Shown: positions 1-10,773 of the stretch, piece after piece | Layout of the letters: the number at the start of each line of letters is the position of its first letter | How positions within the stretch are numbered: the first letter of the stretch is position 1 | NCBI GenBank assembly: GCA_030035585.1 | Contig: CM057482.1 | Span: 44,869,501-44,933,500 of the forward strand | Direction: 5' to 3' | Source of the DNA: Dugong dugon | Lineage: Eukaryota > Chordata > Mammalia > Sirenia > Dugongidae | Length of the DNA: 64,000 nucleotides | Position numbers and translations under genes: made by a program | The notes under the pieces: generated by a model | Told to the model about the DNA's origin: nothing | The model's database searches: none | The model's input: only the letters and a program-made list of their open reading frames with translations

Positions 1-573
1 ATGTCCACTCCAAGCATCTTTCAGTTCCTTCAACTTCCTGGGCCTCTACCTGAAATTCTCTGCCTGCCCCCACCAAGGAGTTCACTTTTACTCAGAGAAC
101 TCTTACTCTTGTTGGACCTTCAACCTAAACACAGTCTCCTGTACTGGGTGTAGCTCTCCTGCTATGCCCTCCCACTACATATGCTTTTTACCACCCTTTG
201 CCTTGACTATGGGAGTCCCTAGGTGTTGCAAACGGTTAAGTGCTTGGCTGCAACCCGAAAGCTGGAGATTCAAGTCCACTCAGGGATGCCTCAGAAGAAA
301 GCCTGGTGATCTACCTCCAAAAAGTCAGCCACTGAAAATCTTATGAAGCAGAGTTCAGCTCTGACATACATGGGGTTGCCACAAGTCAGAATCGACACCA
401 TGACAACTGGTTTGTTTTTTTTCTTTTTGCTTTGTCTGTATGTTACCATTGGGCCTTATATGTGCTCCATGTGGACAAGAGACCTTATCTGTCTGTCTCT
501 TGCAGCTGTATTCCAGGTACCTGCCTTGCAGTAAGGCATTCAATACATATGCAATAAATGAATGAATAAACAA
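1..573 (+). repeat. L2-like LINE 3' end, split by an AfroSINE
   Basis: The left part is pyrimidine-rich and the right part (424-573) ends with a 'gcattcaatacatatgcaat' stretch and 'aaatgaatgaataaac', the typical 3' terminus of mammalian L2. The AfroSINE at 211-423 lies between the two halves. The assignment of the 1-210 half is weaker than that of the 3' end. Confidence 0.5.
211..423 (+). mobile_element. AfroSINE
   Basis: It starts 'gggagtccctaggtgttgca', continues with the tRNA-like 'ggttaagtgcttggctgc' head, and ends with a decayed 'gtcagaatcgacaccatg' region and a T-rich tail. It belongs to the variant with 'gcaaacggttaag' and 'cagccactgaaaatc'. It interrupts an L2 copy. Confidence 0.9.
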
Positions 574-718
574 TGTGTTGTTACACTAAAGTTGGTCTCT
601 GGTGCAGTCTAGATTTGGGCAACTCAGTCAAAAAAAAAAACTTGTATCTTAAACAAATTATAGTTTTCTCTACTTTGGCTTATTCTTTAAATCAGTATCT
701 CAGACTCTCAGAAAAAAA

Positions 719-872
719 AACCCAAAAACCTACTGCTGTTGAGTCATAGTGACCCTATAGGAAGGACAAAGTAGAACTGACCCATAAGGTTTACAAAGAG
801 CAGCCAGTGGATTTGAACTGCTGACCTTTTGGTTAGCAGCTGAGCTCTTAACCACTGTGACCCCAGGGCTCC
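719..872 (-). mobile_element. AfroSINE, reverse
   Basis: Read on the minus strand it starts with the 'ggagccctgg' type head at 872 and runs through 'ggttaagagctcagctgc' to the 'ctatgactcaacagcagtag' end near 730. The A-rich tail is at 709-730. Confidence 0.9.
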
Positions 873-1199
873 AGACATTCAGAAGGGCCTTGAAAATCAA
901 CTAGTGTAGCTTCCCATCTGATGCCCATATCCCCTCTATATAACTACATAACTGATCTATGCATGCATGTATGTGTACACACACATAAACACACACAACC
1001 AAGGCCAACCAGATTTGGCTTGAACAGCCACCCCTGACCTTCTTCTTTATATGTCCTCTTGTCCAGTGTTTCTCTCGTTCTGCTTACTATCTGAAAGAGC
1101 TCTACCTGGTCAAGTCCTGTTAAGACAGCTGGTTAAGCTCCACCTGTCTTAAGATGTCTTTGTAATAGTGGTTCCCATAGCTAGCCAGCGTCCCAAATC

Positions 1200-1760
1200 A
1201 CTGCCAGATCTTTGAAGATAATATGGCAATATCCATCAAAATTTTAAATGCACATTCCCTTTGACTCAGCAATGCCTAATAATTAATATCATAAAAATTG
1301 TTCCTGATATTTTAAGGAGCGCTGGTGGCACAACAATTAAGTGCTTGACTGCTAACTGAAAAGTTGGCAGTTTGAACCTGTCCAGCCGCTCTGTGTGAGA
1401 AAGACCTGGTGATCTGCTCCTGAGAAAATTAAAGCCTAGAAAACCCTACGGGGAAGTTCTACTCTATCACATGGGGTCATTATCAGTCAAAAATAGACTT
1501 GAGGGCACCTAGCAACAACCGCCACCACCACCAAAATTTTAAATATACATGTCTTTTCACCCAATAATGTATATTTCTGGAAATTTATCCTGATATTTGC
1601 TCAAAGGTACATGAACAAGGATGTCCACATTGTAGCACTATCTCCAAAGCAAAAGATTGGTATCTCCCTAAATGGCCATCTTTGGAAGACTGGTTACATA
1701 AACAATGGTCCTTCCACACAATAGAATGCCACACCATTGCTACAAAGAACGATAGGATCC
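1200..1760 (+). repeat. Ancient L1 ORF2 3' fragment, split by an AfroSINE
   Basis: The text resembles the end of old mammalian L1 ORF2: '...aaaattttaaatgcacattc...' before the SINE, and after it a stretch about a remote L1 copy ('aaatggccatc', 'cacacaatagaatgcc'). Heavily diverged, so subfamily is not assigned. A similar 'aaaattttaaat' segment is present on both sides of the SINE. Confidence 0.55.
1315..1533 (+). mobile_element. AfroSINE with RTE-type tail
   Basis: Head 'gcgctggtggcacaacaatt', body 'agaaagacctggtgatctgc', and a tail 'gggcacctagcaacaacc' that matches the 3' end of the RTE LINE in this window. This variant shows the sequence link between AfroSINE tails and RTE. Confidence 0.9.
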
Positions 1761-2104
1761 TGGACAGCTGCAGTGGAACAGACTGCAAGGTATGTTGCTA
1801 AAAGCACAAACCAACGTGGAGAACAGTATGCACTGTTATACTCTCTCCAGAGAAAGAAGAGGATGAGGAAAATAGAGATGTGACTGACCTCCCAAGGAGG
1901 GGAATATGTGCTAGCTTGATTCCTTTTTCTAGTCTTTCTCCTTCCACTCTCGTTTGTGCAAAATAAGACAACGGAAGACAAAAGAGTAACTTAAATACCA
2001 CCTTGAACATCAGGGAAAAAAACATAATAGTAGACAAAGATATCTGATTCTCTTTTAACCAACTTAAACTTCACACTATCTGTGAAAATTGTAATCTCCC
2101 TAGA
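1761..2104. other. No recognisable feature
   Basis: Short frames on the minus strand here have no recognisable domain. No repeat family was recognised. Confidence 0.4.
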
Positions 2105-2275
2105 CCCAAGGGGAAGACCCTCAATGAGATGGATTAGCACAATGGCTGCAACAACGGGCTCAAACACAGCAACCATTGTGGGGATGATGCAGGACTGGGC
2201 AGTGTTTTATTATGTAGTACATAGGGTTGCTACCCCTTGGAACCGACTCACGGCACCTAACAACAGCAACAATAT
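2105..2275 (+). mobile_element. RTE LINE 3' end fragment
   Basis: It matches the last part of the RTE copy at 13010-13168: 'gaagaccctcaa(t/c)(g/a)agatgg', 'gatgatgcaggactgggcag' and the terminal 'cacctaacaacagcaacaat'. 5'-truncated. Confidence 0.85.
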
Positions 2276-2327
2276 TCTTTTTAAATTAAGTGTGGCCTAA
2301 TTAGCTGAGGTAACACAGAAAAACCCA

Positions 2328-2470
2328 ATTGTTGTTGTAAGTTTCTGTCAAGTCATCTCTGACTCATGGCTACCTTATGTATAACAGAATGAAATGTTGC
2401 CAGCACCTGTGCCCTCTTCGTGATAGTTGGCATATTTGAGTCCATTGTTGTAACTATTGTGTGACCATAC
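2328..2470 (-). mobile_element. RTE LINE 3' end fragment, reverse
   Basis: It begins with a 'gttgttgtaagtttctgtca' version of the reversed RTE tail, then 'tataacagaatgaaatgttg' and 'gagtccattgttgtaactat'. It is the reverse complement of the same region as the previous RTE fragment. Confidence 0.75.
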
Positions 2471-2474
2471 TAAG

Positions 2475-2604
2475 CCTTGGAAAAGATGTGCAGAAACCTG
2501 GATTCTCATGCACTGCTAGTGGACATGTAGAATTGTATGAGTATTCTGGAAAACATATTGTCACTTTTAAAAAAATTAAAATGTAAGCCTAACATACGAT
2601 TCCA
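2475..2604 (+). repeat. Old L1 ORF2 fragment
   Basis: The phrases 'attctcatgcactgctagtg', 'gtagaattgtatgag' and 'attaaaatgtaagcctaaca' match the 3' third of mammalian L1 ORF2. It stops where the RTE element begins. Confidence 0.6.
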
Positions 2605-3037
2605 CCACTCATCTGTCAGTTTGTCATACTGTGGTGGCTTGCGTGTTGCTGTGATGCTGGAAGCTATGCCCCTAGTATTTCAAATTCCAGCAGAGTCACC
2701 CATGGTGAACAGGGTTCAGAGGAGCTTCCAGACTAAGACAGATTGGGAAGAATGACCTGGTGTTCTACTTCTAAAAAAATTGACAAGTGAAAACCTTGTG
2801 AATAGCAGTGGAACATTGTTTGATAAGTGCTGGAAGATGAGCTCCTCAGGTTGGAAGGCACTCAAAATATGACTGGGGAAGAGCTGTCTCCTCAACCTTA
2901 ATGACGTGGATGGAGTAAAGCTTTCAAGACCTTCATTTGTTGATGTGGCACGACACAAAATGAGAAAAAAAACACTGCAAATATCCATGAATAATCGGAA
3001 CGTGGAATATAGAAAGTATGAATCTAAAAATTAAAAG

Positions 3038-3388
3038 TTGCTGAAGATGAAATGCGTGAAGATTGATATCCTAGTCATTAGTGAGCTGAAATGGACTGGA
3101 ATTGGCCATTTTAAATCAGATAACCACGTGGTCTGCTATGCCAGGAATGACAAACTGAAGAGGAATGGTATCACAATGATGGCCAATAAGAACATTTCAA
3201 GATATATCCTGAAGGGCAACACTGTCAGTGATAGGATAATATCCATACACCTACAACAAAGACCAGTTAATACAATTATTATTCAAATTTACGCACCAAC
3301 CACTAATGCCAAAGATCAAGAAATTGAAAATATTTACCAGCTTCTGCTGTCTGAAATTGATCGAACATGCAGTCAAGATGCGTTGATA
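3038..3388 (+). pseudogene. RTE ORF, N-terminal endonuclease half
   Basis: An open frame from 3038 carries the start of an APE-type endonuclease: 'DILVISELKWTGIGHF' gives the catalytic-glutamate strand and 'IIIQIYAPTT' the next core strand. The frame runs into the L1 and is cut within the 'DALI' segment; it resumes at 10774. RTE endonucleases nick target DNA to prime reverse transcription. The original start probably lies upstream in another frame, since the lead at 2900-3037 shows coding-like similarity. Broken by L1 insertion, so nonfunctional. Confidence 0.8.
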
Positions 3389-3956
3389 GAGGCGGGGCAA
3401 GATGGCGCTCTAGGCAGAAGCACCACGCTGTCCCTCCACAGCAAAGATCCGAAAAACTAAGCCTAACAGAGAATCAACAATCCTGAAACCCTAGAACACC
3501 AAATGAAGAGATAAAGAACTCAGCCAAACACCAAACGGAGTGAGAATACTAAAAGAGAACGGAGAGCGAGGAGAGACTCATGCAGAGATTCCTTACCAGC
3601 TAACGCAGCGCGGATCCACCATCTTGGATTCCTATCGGAGACCAGCGAACGGGAGAGCAGCCTTGCAGAGCATCCGGTGGGAGACAAAACGGCCTGTAAA
3701 CTGCGCTTAGCTTCACACATAACCATCTTCCCGCTGCACCCTACCTACCTGCACCGTGCACTTGACATCACACCACCAAGCTGTGCAGGCACGCCCTATT
3801 GGAACCTGCCCAGCACTGACTACCGACCGTCCTGGGGGCTGCGGTGAGTGCCACAAACAACCCATCCCAGTGTCTCCTCTTCAGATAGATCTGTCCAGCT
3901 GTACAAGGACGAAAAAAAAAAATCTACAATCAATAAACGAGAGAAATATCTACTGA
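3389..3956 (+). promoter_or_regulatory. L1-1 5' UTR, compact form
   Basis: This is the internal promoter region. At 568 bp it is far shorter than the 1.8-kb 5' UTR of L1-B (43780-45614), lacking the pyrimidine-rich block and the 280-bp monomers. Shared ends include 'ggcagaagcaccac' and 'aaatctacaatcaataaa'. Confidence 0.7.
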
Positions 3957-5030
3957 ATGCCCCGAAAACAGCAAACAATATCAAAACATTTACAAAAACA
4001 AGACAAGATGGCTCCAATAGGCGTCCAAATTAAAATACCAGATAACTCTCCTGTGGAAGAAAATTCACTAGAAGTACCTGATAGGGAACTCAAATCACTA
4101 ATACTCGGAATTTTCCAAGAACTGAGGCAAAAAGCTGACAAACATGAGGAAAAAATAGACAAATTTATGGAAAATACAGACAAAAAATTGGAATAATTCA
4201 GGAAGATGATGCAGGAACAAAATGCCAAAATAAATTCACAACTCGAAATTTATACAAAAACAACAATTAGAAATCCAAAAGATAAACAACAAGATTTCAG
4301 AAATGGACGGTGTCATAGAAGGGCTGAGAAGTAGATTCGAAACCATGGAAGACAGGATCAGTGGAACTGAAAGCAAACACTTGGATACAACTCTGTTTCA
4401 GGAAAACTCAGAAAAAAGAACAAAGAAAAACGAAGAGACCGTGAGAGTTATGTGGGACACAATTAAAAGCAAAAACTTACAAGTGATTGGCATACCAGAA
4501 CAGGGGGAGAAAACAGAAAACACAGAGAGGATCATTGATGAACTGCTGACAGAAAACTTTCCCAATATCATGAAAAATGAAAAGCTGGCCATCCAAGAAG
4601 TTCAACGAACCCCATATAGAAAAGACCCCAAAAGAAAATCACCAAGACATATCATATTCACACTCACTAAAACTAAAGACAAACAAAGAATCCTGAGAGC
4701 AGCTCGTGAAAAACAAGAAGTCACATACAGAGGAGAAACAATAAGACTAAGCTCAGATTATTCGGCAGAAACCATGCAGGCAAGAAAGCAATGGGATGAC
4801 ATTTATAAATCTTGAAAGAAAAAAATTGTCAGCCAAGAATAATATATCCTGCAAAACTCTCATTCAAATTTGATGGTGAAATTAGGTCATTTCCAGATAA
4901 ACAGAAACTAAAGGAATATGCAAAACTCAAACCAAACTTACAAGAATTATTAAAGGGAGTTCTTCGATCTGAGGACAAACAGCTTCAGCCCTCGGGCAGG
5001 ACCCAGGACTTAGGACGCATGTTCACATGA
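3957..5030 (+). pseudogene. L1-1 ORF1 (RNA-binding chaperone), broken
   Basis: ORF1p coats L1 RNA as a coiled-coil trimer. The start ATG at 3957 gives 'MPRKQQ' and a charged coiled-coil region (to about residue 79). A stop at 4194-4196 replaces the Glu codon seen in L1-B. A one-base gain near 4250 shifts frame. The frame reopens at 4303-4815 with the RNA-recognition core ('QGEKTENTERIIDELL') and C-terminal domain ('SPRHIIFTLTKTKDKQRIL'). A second shift near 4810 puts the last segment ('QPRIIYPAKLSFKFDGEIRS') in another frame to 5030. Three lesions make it inactive. Confidence 0.85.
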
Positions 5031-5438
5031 ACCAGATACCATCCTAGGAACTGAACTACAGAGGACTTTCCAAAAACAAAAGAAATACAACAGGGAATCG
5101 GAGAAATCAATCAAAGGATGACAACAACATAAAAACAATGAAAGAGGGAACAAACGGCATAGGTATAGAACCTTCTAAAGGAGAGGAAGGCAAGGTGATA
5201 CCAAGTAAGGGTAGACTGCTTCAAAATTATAAAGATAAGGGTAAAATTCATGGTAACCACAAAAAAAGTTAACAAACCAACTCATAAAAATAAAGACGAA
5301 AAACATAAAGTCTCAACAAAAACAAAACCTACAAAAACAAAAGAAATGAACACAAAATCCACAAACAAAAGTAACTCAGCACAAGAGAGTAAGAAGAACA
5401 AAGAAAACTTCAGCATCACAAAAAAAAAGCACTACAAA

Positions 5439-8400
5439 ATGACAGCAACAAACTTCCATCTATCAATAATTACACTGAACGTAAATGCACTCAATGCACC
5501 CATAAAGAGACGGAGAGTGGCAGAATGGATAAGAAAACAGGATCCATCAATTTGCTGTCTACAAGAGACACACCTTAGAAACAAAGATGTGAATTTATTA
5601 AAAATCAAAGGTTGGAAAAAAATATATCAAGCTAACAACGATCAAAAAAGAGCAGGAGTGGCAATTCTAATCTCAGATAAAATAGACTTTAAAACAAAAT
5701 CTACCATAAAAGACAAAGAAGGACACTATATAATGATTAAGGGGATGATCCATCAAGAAGACATAACCATAATAAATATCTATGCACCCAATGACAGGGC
5801 TCCAAAATACATAAAAAAAACTCTAACAGCACTGAAAAGAGAAATTGACAGTTCCACAATAATAGCAGGAGACTTCAACACACCACTCTCAGTAAAGGAC
5901 GGAACAACTAAAAAGAAACTCAGCAAAGATACAGAAGACCTAAAGGACACAATCAGCCAACTGAACTACATAGACATATATAGAACAATCCATCCAACCG
6001 CTGCAAAGTACACATTCTTTTCCAATGCACATGGAACGTTCTCCAGAATAGACCACATCTTAGGCCACAGAGCAATCCTCAACAAGATCCAAAACGTTGA
6101 GATAATTCACAGTATCTTCTCTGACCACAATGCCATCAAGGTAGAAATTAACACTAGAAAGAGCAAGGAAAAAAAATCAAACACATGGAAACAGAATAAT
6201 AATCTGCTTACACATCAATGGGTAATAGAAGAAATCAGAGATGGAATTAAAAAATTCCTAGAATCAAATGAAAATGAAAACACATCATACCAAAACCTTT
6301 GGGACACAGCAAAGGCAGTCCTCAGAGGACAATTTATAGCAATAGATGCACATATCAAAAAAGAAGAAAGGGACAAAATCAAAACATTAACTACAGAACT
6401 CAAACAAACAGAAAGAGAACAACAAAAAAAGCCTACAACCACCGGAAGAAAGGAAATAGTAAAGATCAGAGAAGAAATAAATTAACTAGAGAACAGAAAA
6501 ACAATGGAAAGAATCAACAAAACCAAAAGTTGGTTCTTCGAAAGAATCAACAAAATCGACAAACCACTGGCCAGACTGACAAAAGAAAAACAGCAGAGGG
6601 CACAAATAACCCAAATAAGAAATGCAATGGGGGACATTACAACAGACCCAACTGAAATAAAAAGGATTATAACAGAATATTATGAAAAACTATATTCCAA
6701 CAAATTTGAAAACCTAGAGGAAATGGATAAATTTCTAGAAACATACGGCCTACCCAAACTACAACAAAGTGATATTGAAAATCTGAACAGACCCATAACA
6801 AGAGAAGAGATTGAAAAGGTAATAAAAAAACTCCCAACCAAAAAAAGCCCTGGCCCAGATGGCTTCACTGGAGAATTCTACAAAACATTTACAGAAGAGC
6901 TTGTACCAGTTCTACTCAAGCTATTTCAGAGCATAGAAGAGGAAGCAACACTTCCAAATTCATTCTATGAAGCCAGCATAACGCTGATACCAAAACCAGG
7001 CAAAGACATCACAAAAAAAGAAAATTACAGACCAATATCTCTCATGAATATAGGTGCAAAAATTCTGAACAAAATTCTACCCAATAGAATTCAGTATCAT
7101 ATCAAAAAAATAATACACCACGACCAAGTAGGATTCATACCAGGTATGCAAGGATGGTTGAACATTAGAAAATCCATCAACATAATCCACCACATAAATA
7201 AAAGGAAAGAAAAAAATCACATGATCATCTCAATTGACGCAGAAAAGGCATTTGAGAAAGTCCAACACCCATTCCTGATAAAAGCTCTCAAGAAAATAGG
7301 TATAGAAGGGAAATTTCTCAACATAATAAAAGGAATCTATGCAAAACCAACAGCCAACATCATTCTTAATGGAGAGAGGCTGAAAACATTCCCCTTGAAA
7401 ACAGGAACAAGACAAGGATGCCCTTTATCACCACTCCTATTTAACATTGTGCTGGAAGTTCTAGCTAGAGCAATAAGGCAAGAGAAAGAAATAAAGGGCA
7501 ACCAAATTGGTAATGAAGAAGTTAAACTCTCCCTGTTTCCAGATGATATGATACTATACATAGAAAACCCTAAAGACGCCACGAGAAATCTACTGGAACT
7601 AATAGAAAGATTCAGCAGAGTAGCAGGATACAAGATAAACATTCAAAAATCAGTTGGATTCCTATACACCAGTAAAGAGAACAATGAAAAGGAGATCAGG
7701 AAATCAATACCATTTTCAATAGCCCCTAAAAAGATAAAATACTTAGGAATAAATCTGACCAGGGATGTAAAAGACCTATACAAAGAAAACTACAAAACAC
7801 TGCTGCATGAAACCCAAAGGGATCCACATAAATGGAAAAACATACCATGCTCATGGATAGGCAGACTCAACATTGTGAAAATGGCAGTTCTACCTAAAGC
7901 AATTTACAAATACAAAGCAATCCCGATACAAATACCAACAACATTTTTCAAAGAGATGGAAAAACTAATTATTAACTTTATATGGAAAGGGAAGAAACCC
8001 CGAATAAGTAAAGCACTACTGAAGAAGAAGAATAAAGTTGGAGGACTCACACTACCTGACTTGAGAACCCACTATACAGCTACCGTACTCAAAACAGCCT
8101 GGTACTGGTACAACAACAGAGACATTGACCAATGGAACAGAATTGAGAACCCAGATGTAAATCCATCCACCTACGGTCACCTGATCTTTGACAAGGGCCC
8201 AAAATACATCAAATGGGGAAAAGACAGCCTTTTTAGCAAATGGTGCTGGCAAAACTGGATATCCATTTCTAGAAAAATGAAACAGGACCCATACCTCACG
8301 CCATACACAAAAACTACTTCAAAATGGATCAAAGACCTGAATATACAGCCTCAAACTATAAAATTCATAGAAGAAAAAATAGGACCAACACTTCAGGCCT

Positions 8401-9263
8401 TAATACATGGCATTAACAGGATACAAACCATAAACATCAACACAAAAAACACAACAGATAAACTAGATAACTGGGATCTTCTAAAAATCAAACATCTATG
8501 CTCTTCAAAAGACTTCACCAAAAGAGTCAAAAGAGAACCTACAGACTGGGAAAAAATTTTTGGACAGTACAAGTCAGACAAAGGTCTAATCTCCATAATC
8601 TACAAGAAAATCCAACACCTCTACAACAAAAAGACAAACAATCCTATCAAAAAATGGGCAAAGGAAATGAACAGACACTTCACCAAGGAAGACATTCAAA
8701 TGGCCAACAGACACATGAGGAAATGCTCGTGATCACTAGCCATTAGAGAAATGCAAATTAAAACCACAATGAGATACCATCTCACCCCGGCATTACTGGC
8801 ACGAATCAAAAATACTGGAAATAACAAATGTTGGAGGGGCTGCGGGGAGATGGGAACTCTTATACACTGCTGGTGGGAATGCAAAATGATACAACCATTT
8901 TGGAAAATGATATGGCGTTTCCTCAGAAAGCTAGAAATAGACATACTATTTGATCCAGCAATCCCACTCCTAGGAATATATCCTAGAGAAATAAGAGTCA
9001 TCACTCGAATAGACATATGCACACCTATGTTCATGGCAGCATTGTTCACAATAGCAAAACGATGGAAACAACCTCGATGTCCATCAACAGATGAATGGAT
9101 ACACAAACTATGTTACATACACACAATGGAGTACTATGCAACAAGAAAGAACAACAATGAATCTGTGAAGCATCTCATAACATGGATGAAACTGGAGGAC
9201 ATTATGCTGAGTGAAATAAGTCAATCACAAAAGGACAAATATTGTATGAGACCTCTATTGTAA
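5439..9263 (+). pseudogene. L1-1 ORF2 (endonuclease/reverse transcriptase), two stops
   Basis: From the ATG at 5439 the frame spans 1275 codons, the usual L1 ORF2 length, with only two internal stops: TAA at 6483-6485 and TGA at 8730-8732. The endonuclease residues are present (LNVN, QETHL, GDFN, SRIDHI, SDHN). The RT has '[15 protein letters not shown]', 'SIDAEKAF' and 'TRQGCPLSP', but the catalytic box is FPDD (near 7540) instead of FADD. The C-terminal zinc-knuckle-like C-X3-C-X7-H-X4-C is intact near 8830-8885. The first ATG after a run of A, in frame with the endonuclease, sets the start. The upstream frame from 5250 is untranslated spacer that happens to be open. Confidence 0.92.
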
Positions 9264-10759
9264 AAACCCATGAAAAATTTCACATGCAAAATGTAACAAT
9301 CCTTGTTGGTTACCAGGGATGGGAGGGGAGGGGGGGAAATACTAAATAGGTAATAGATAAGTGGTAACTTGGGTGAGAGGTGAGATAGTACACAGTACAG
9401 GGGAAACTAATACAACCTGCACAAGGAAAGGTCATGGAGGCCCTATAGACACATCCAAACCCCCCGAGGGACTGAGTTGTTGGATGGAGTGCTCTGGGGA
9501 CCATGGTCTCGGGGAACATCTAGCTCAATTGGCATGAAACTACTTATAAAGATAATGCTCTACATTCTACCTTGGTGAGTAGTGTCTGGGGTCTTAAAAG
9601 CCTATGAGCGGCCATCTAAGATACTTCACTGGTCTCATCCCTTCAGGAGCAAGGGAGAATGAAGAGAACAGGATTCAACGAAAAGATTAGTCCAAAGGAC
9701 TAATTGTCCACAGCTACCAAGGCCTCCACTGGACTGAGTCCAGTACAGCTAGATGGTGCCTGGCTACCACCACTGACTGCTCTGACCAGAATCACAACAG
9801 AGGGTTCTGGACAGAGCTGGAGAAGGATGTAGAGCATAATTTTAACTCCCAAAAAAAAAAAAAAAAAAAAAAAAAGACCAGATTTACTGGCCTAAAGAAT
9901 ACTAGAGAAACCTCAAGAGTGTGGCCCCCAGACACCCTTTCAGCTCAGAGGTGAAGTTACCTTCGAGGTTCACTGTTCAGCCTGGGAGTGGACAGCCCAG
10001 TAAAACTAAATGGGACTAACGAGGTACAGGAGTCCGGTGACAAGGGCCAGAAGGCAGAGGGGGAGTAGGAAACTGATGATAAGGAACACAAATTGAATAA
10101 GGACACTGTCGATGTATTGTGAGATTGTTGACCACTGCTATAGGGCAACATTTGTAGTAACTATTAAATGGGAGGCTGTTTTGTCCTGTAAGCCTTCATC
10201 TTGGGTGAGAATGGCAGCACAATTGGAAGGGCATAGTCAATATCACTTAAATGTGTAAGTAAAAAGTTTTGAAATGGTGTTAAAATAAAATAAAATAAAA
10301 TAACCAAATGAGACTAAAGAGGTACAGTAGTCCAGTGACAAGGGCCAGAAGACAGAAGGGGACAAGGAAGTCCCCTGGTGATAGGGAACACAAGGTGGAG
10401 TAAGGATATTCTTGATGTGCTGTGAGATTGTTAACCATTGTCATAGGGCAACATGTGTAGTAACTGTTAAATTAAAAACTATTTTGTTCTGTAAGCCTTC
10501 ATCTTAAGTGAGAATAACAGCACAGTTGGAAGAGCATAGTCAATGTCACTGAACTGTGAATGTAGAAATTTTTGAAACGGTGTATCTTTGGCTATCTGTA
10601 TTTTCATCAAAAAAAAAAAAAAGGTTGAGAATTTAGAGGCTTAATATGTTGTGGGGTTGTTAACCAATGTCATAGAACAACATGTGTACTACTATTTCAT
10701 GAGAAACTATTTGCTCTGTAAGCTTTCACCTGAAGTACAATAAAATAAAAAAAAAAAAA
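9264..10759 (+). other. L1-1 3' UTR with internal repeats
   Basis: It contains a G-rich run at 9317-9336, a 25-A tract near 9850, two roughly 298-bp related units (10008-10305 and 10306-10605) and a third partial copy to the terminal poly(A). Each unit has a 'ttttg(t/c)(t/c)ctgtaagccttc' segment. No coding capacity. Confidence 0.85.
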
Positions 10760-10773
10760 AAGATGCGTTGATA

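Larger units (their letters stand above)
3389..10759 (+). mobile_element. Full-length L1 (L1-1) inserted in the RTE
   Basis: It starts 'gaggcggggcaagatggcg', a typical L1 5' end, and ends in poly(A) at 10759. It is flanked by 'aagatgcgttgata' at 3375-3388 and 10760-10773, an exact target-site duplication. Order: short 5' UTR (3389-3956), ORF1 (3957-5030, broken), inter-ORF, ORF2 (5439-9263, two stops) and a long 3' UTR (9264-10759) with repeated segments. Length is 7.37 kb. Confidence 0.95.

Noticed and set aside
3640..3760. Splicing as the reason for the short L1-1 5' UTR
   Set aside because: Aligned to L1-B, the shared text includes the acceptor-like 'cttag' and there is no GT at the left edge, so an intron removal is not supported; deletion or subfamily difference is simpler.
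5250..5438. Upstream extension of L1-1 ORF2 as coding
   Set aside because: Lys/Thr/Asn-rich translation of the A-rich inter-ORF spacer; the conserved start is the ATG at 5439, matched at 42117 and 47089.
6504..8732. 742-codon frame as a host gene
   Set aside because: It is the RT part of L1-1 ORF2, inside an element with L1 ends, poly(A) and target duplication.
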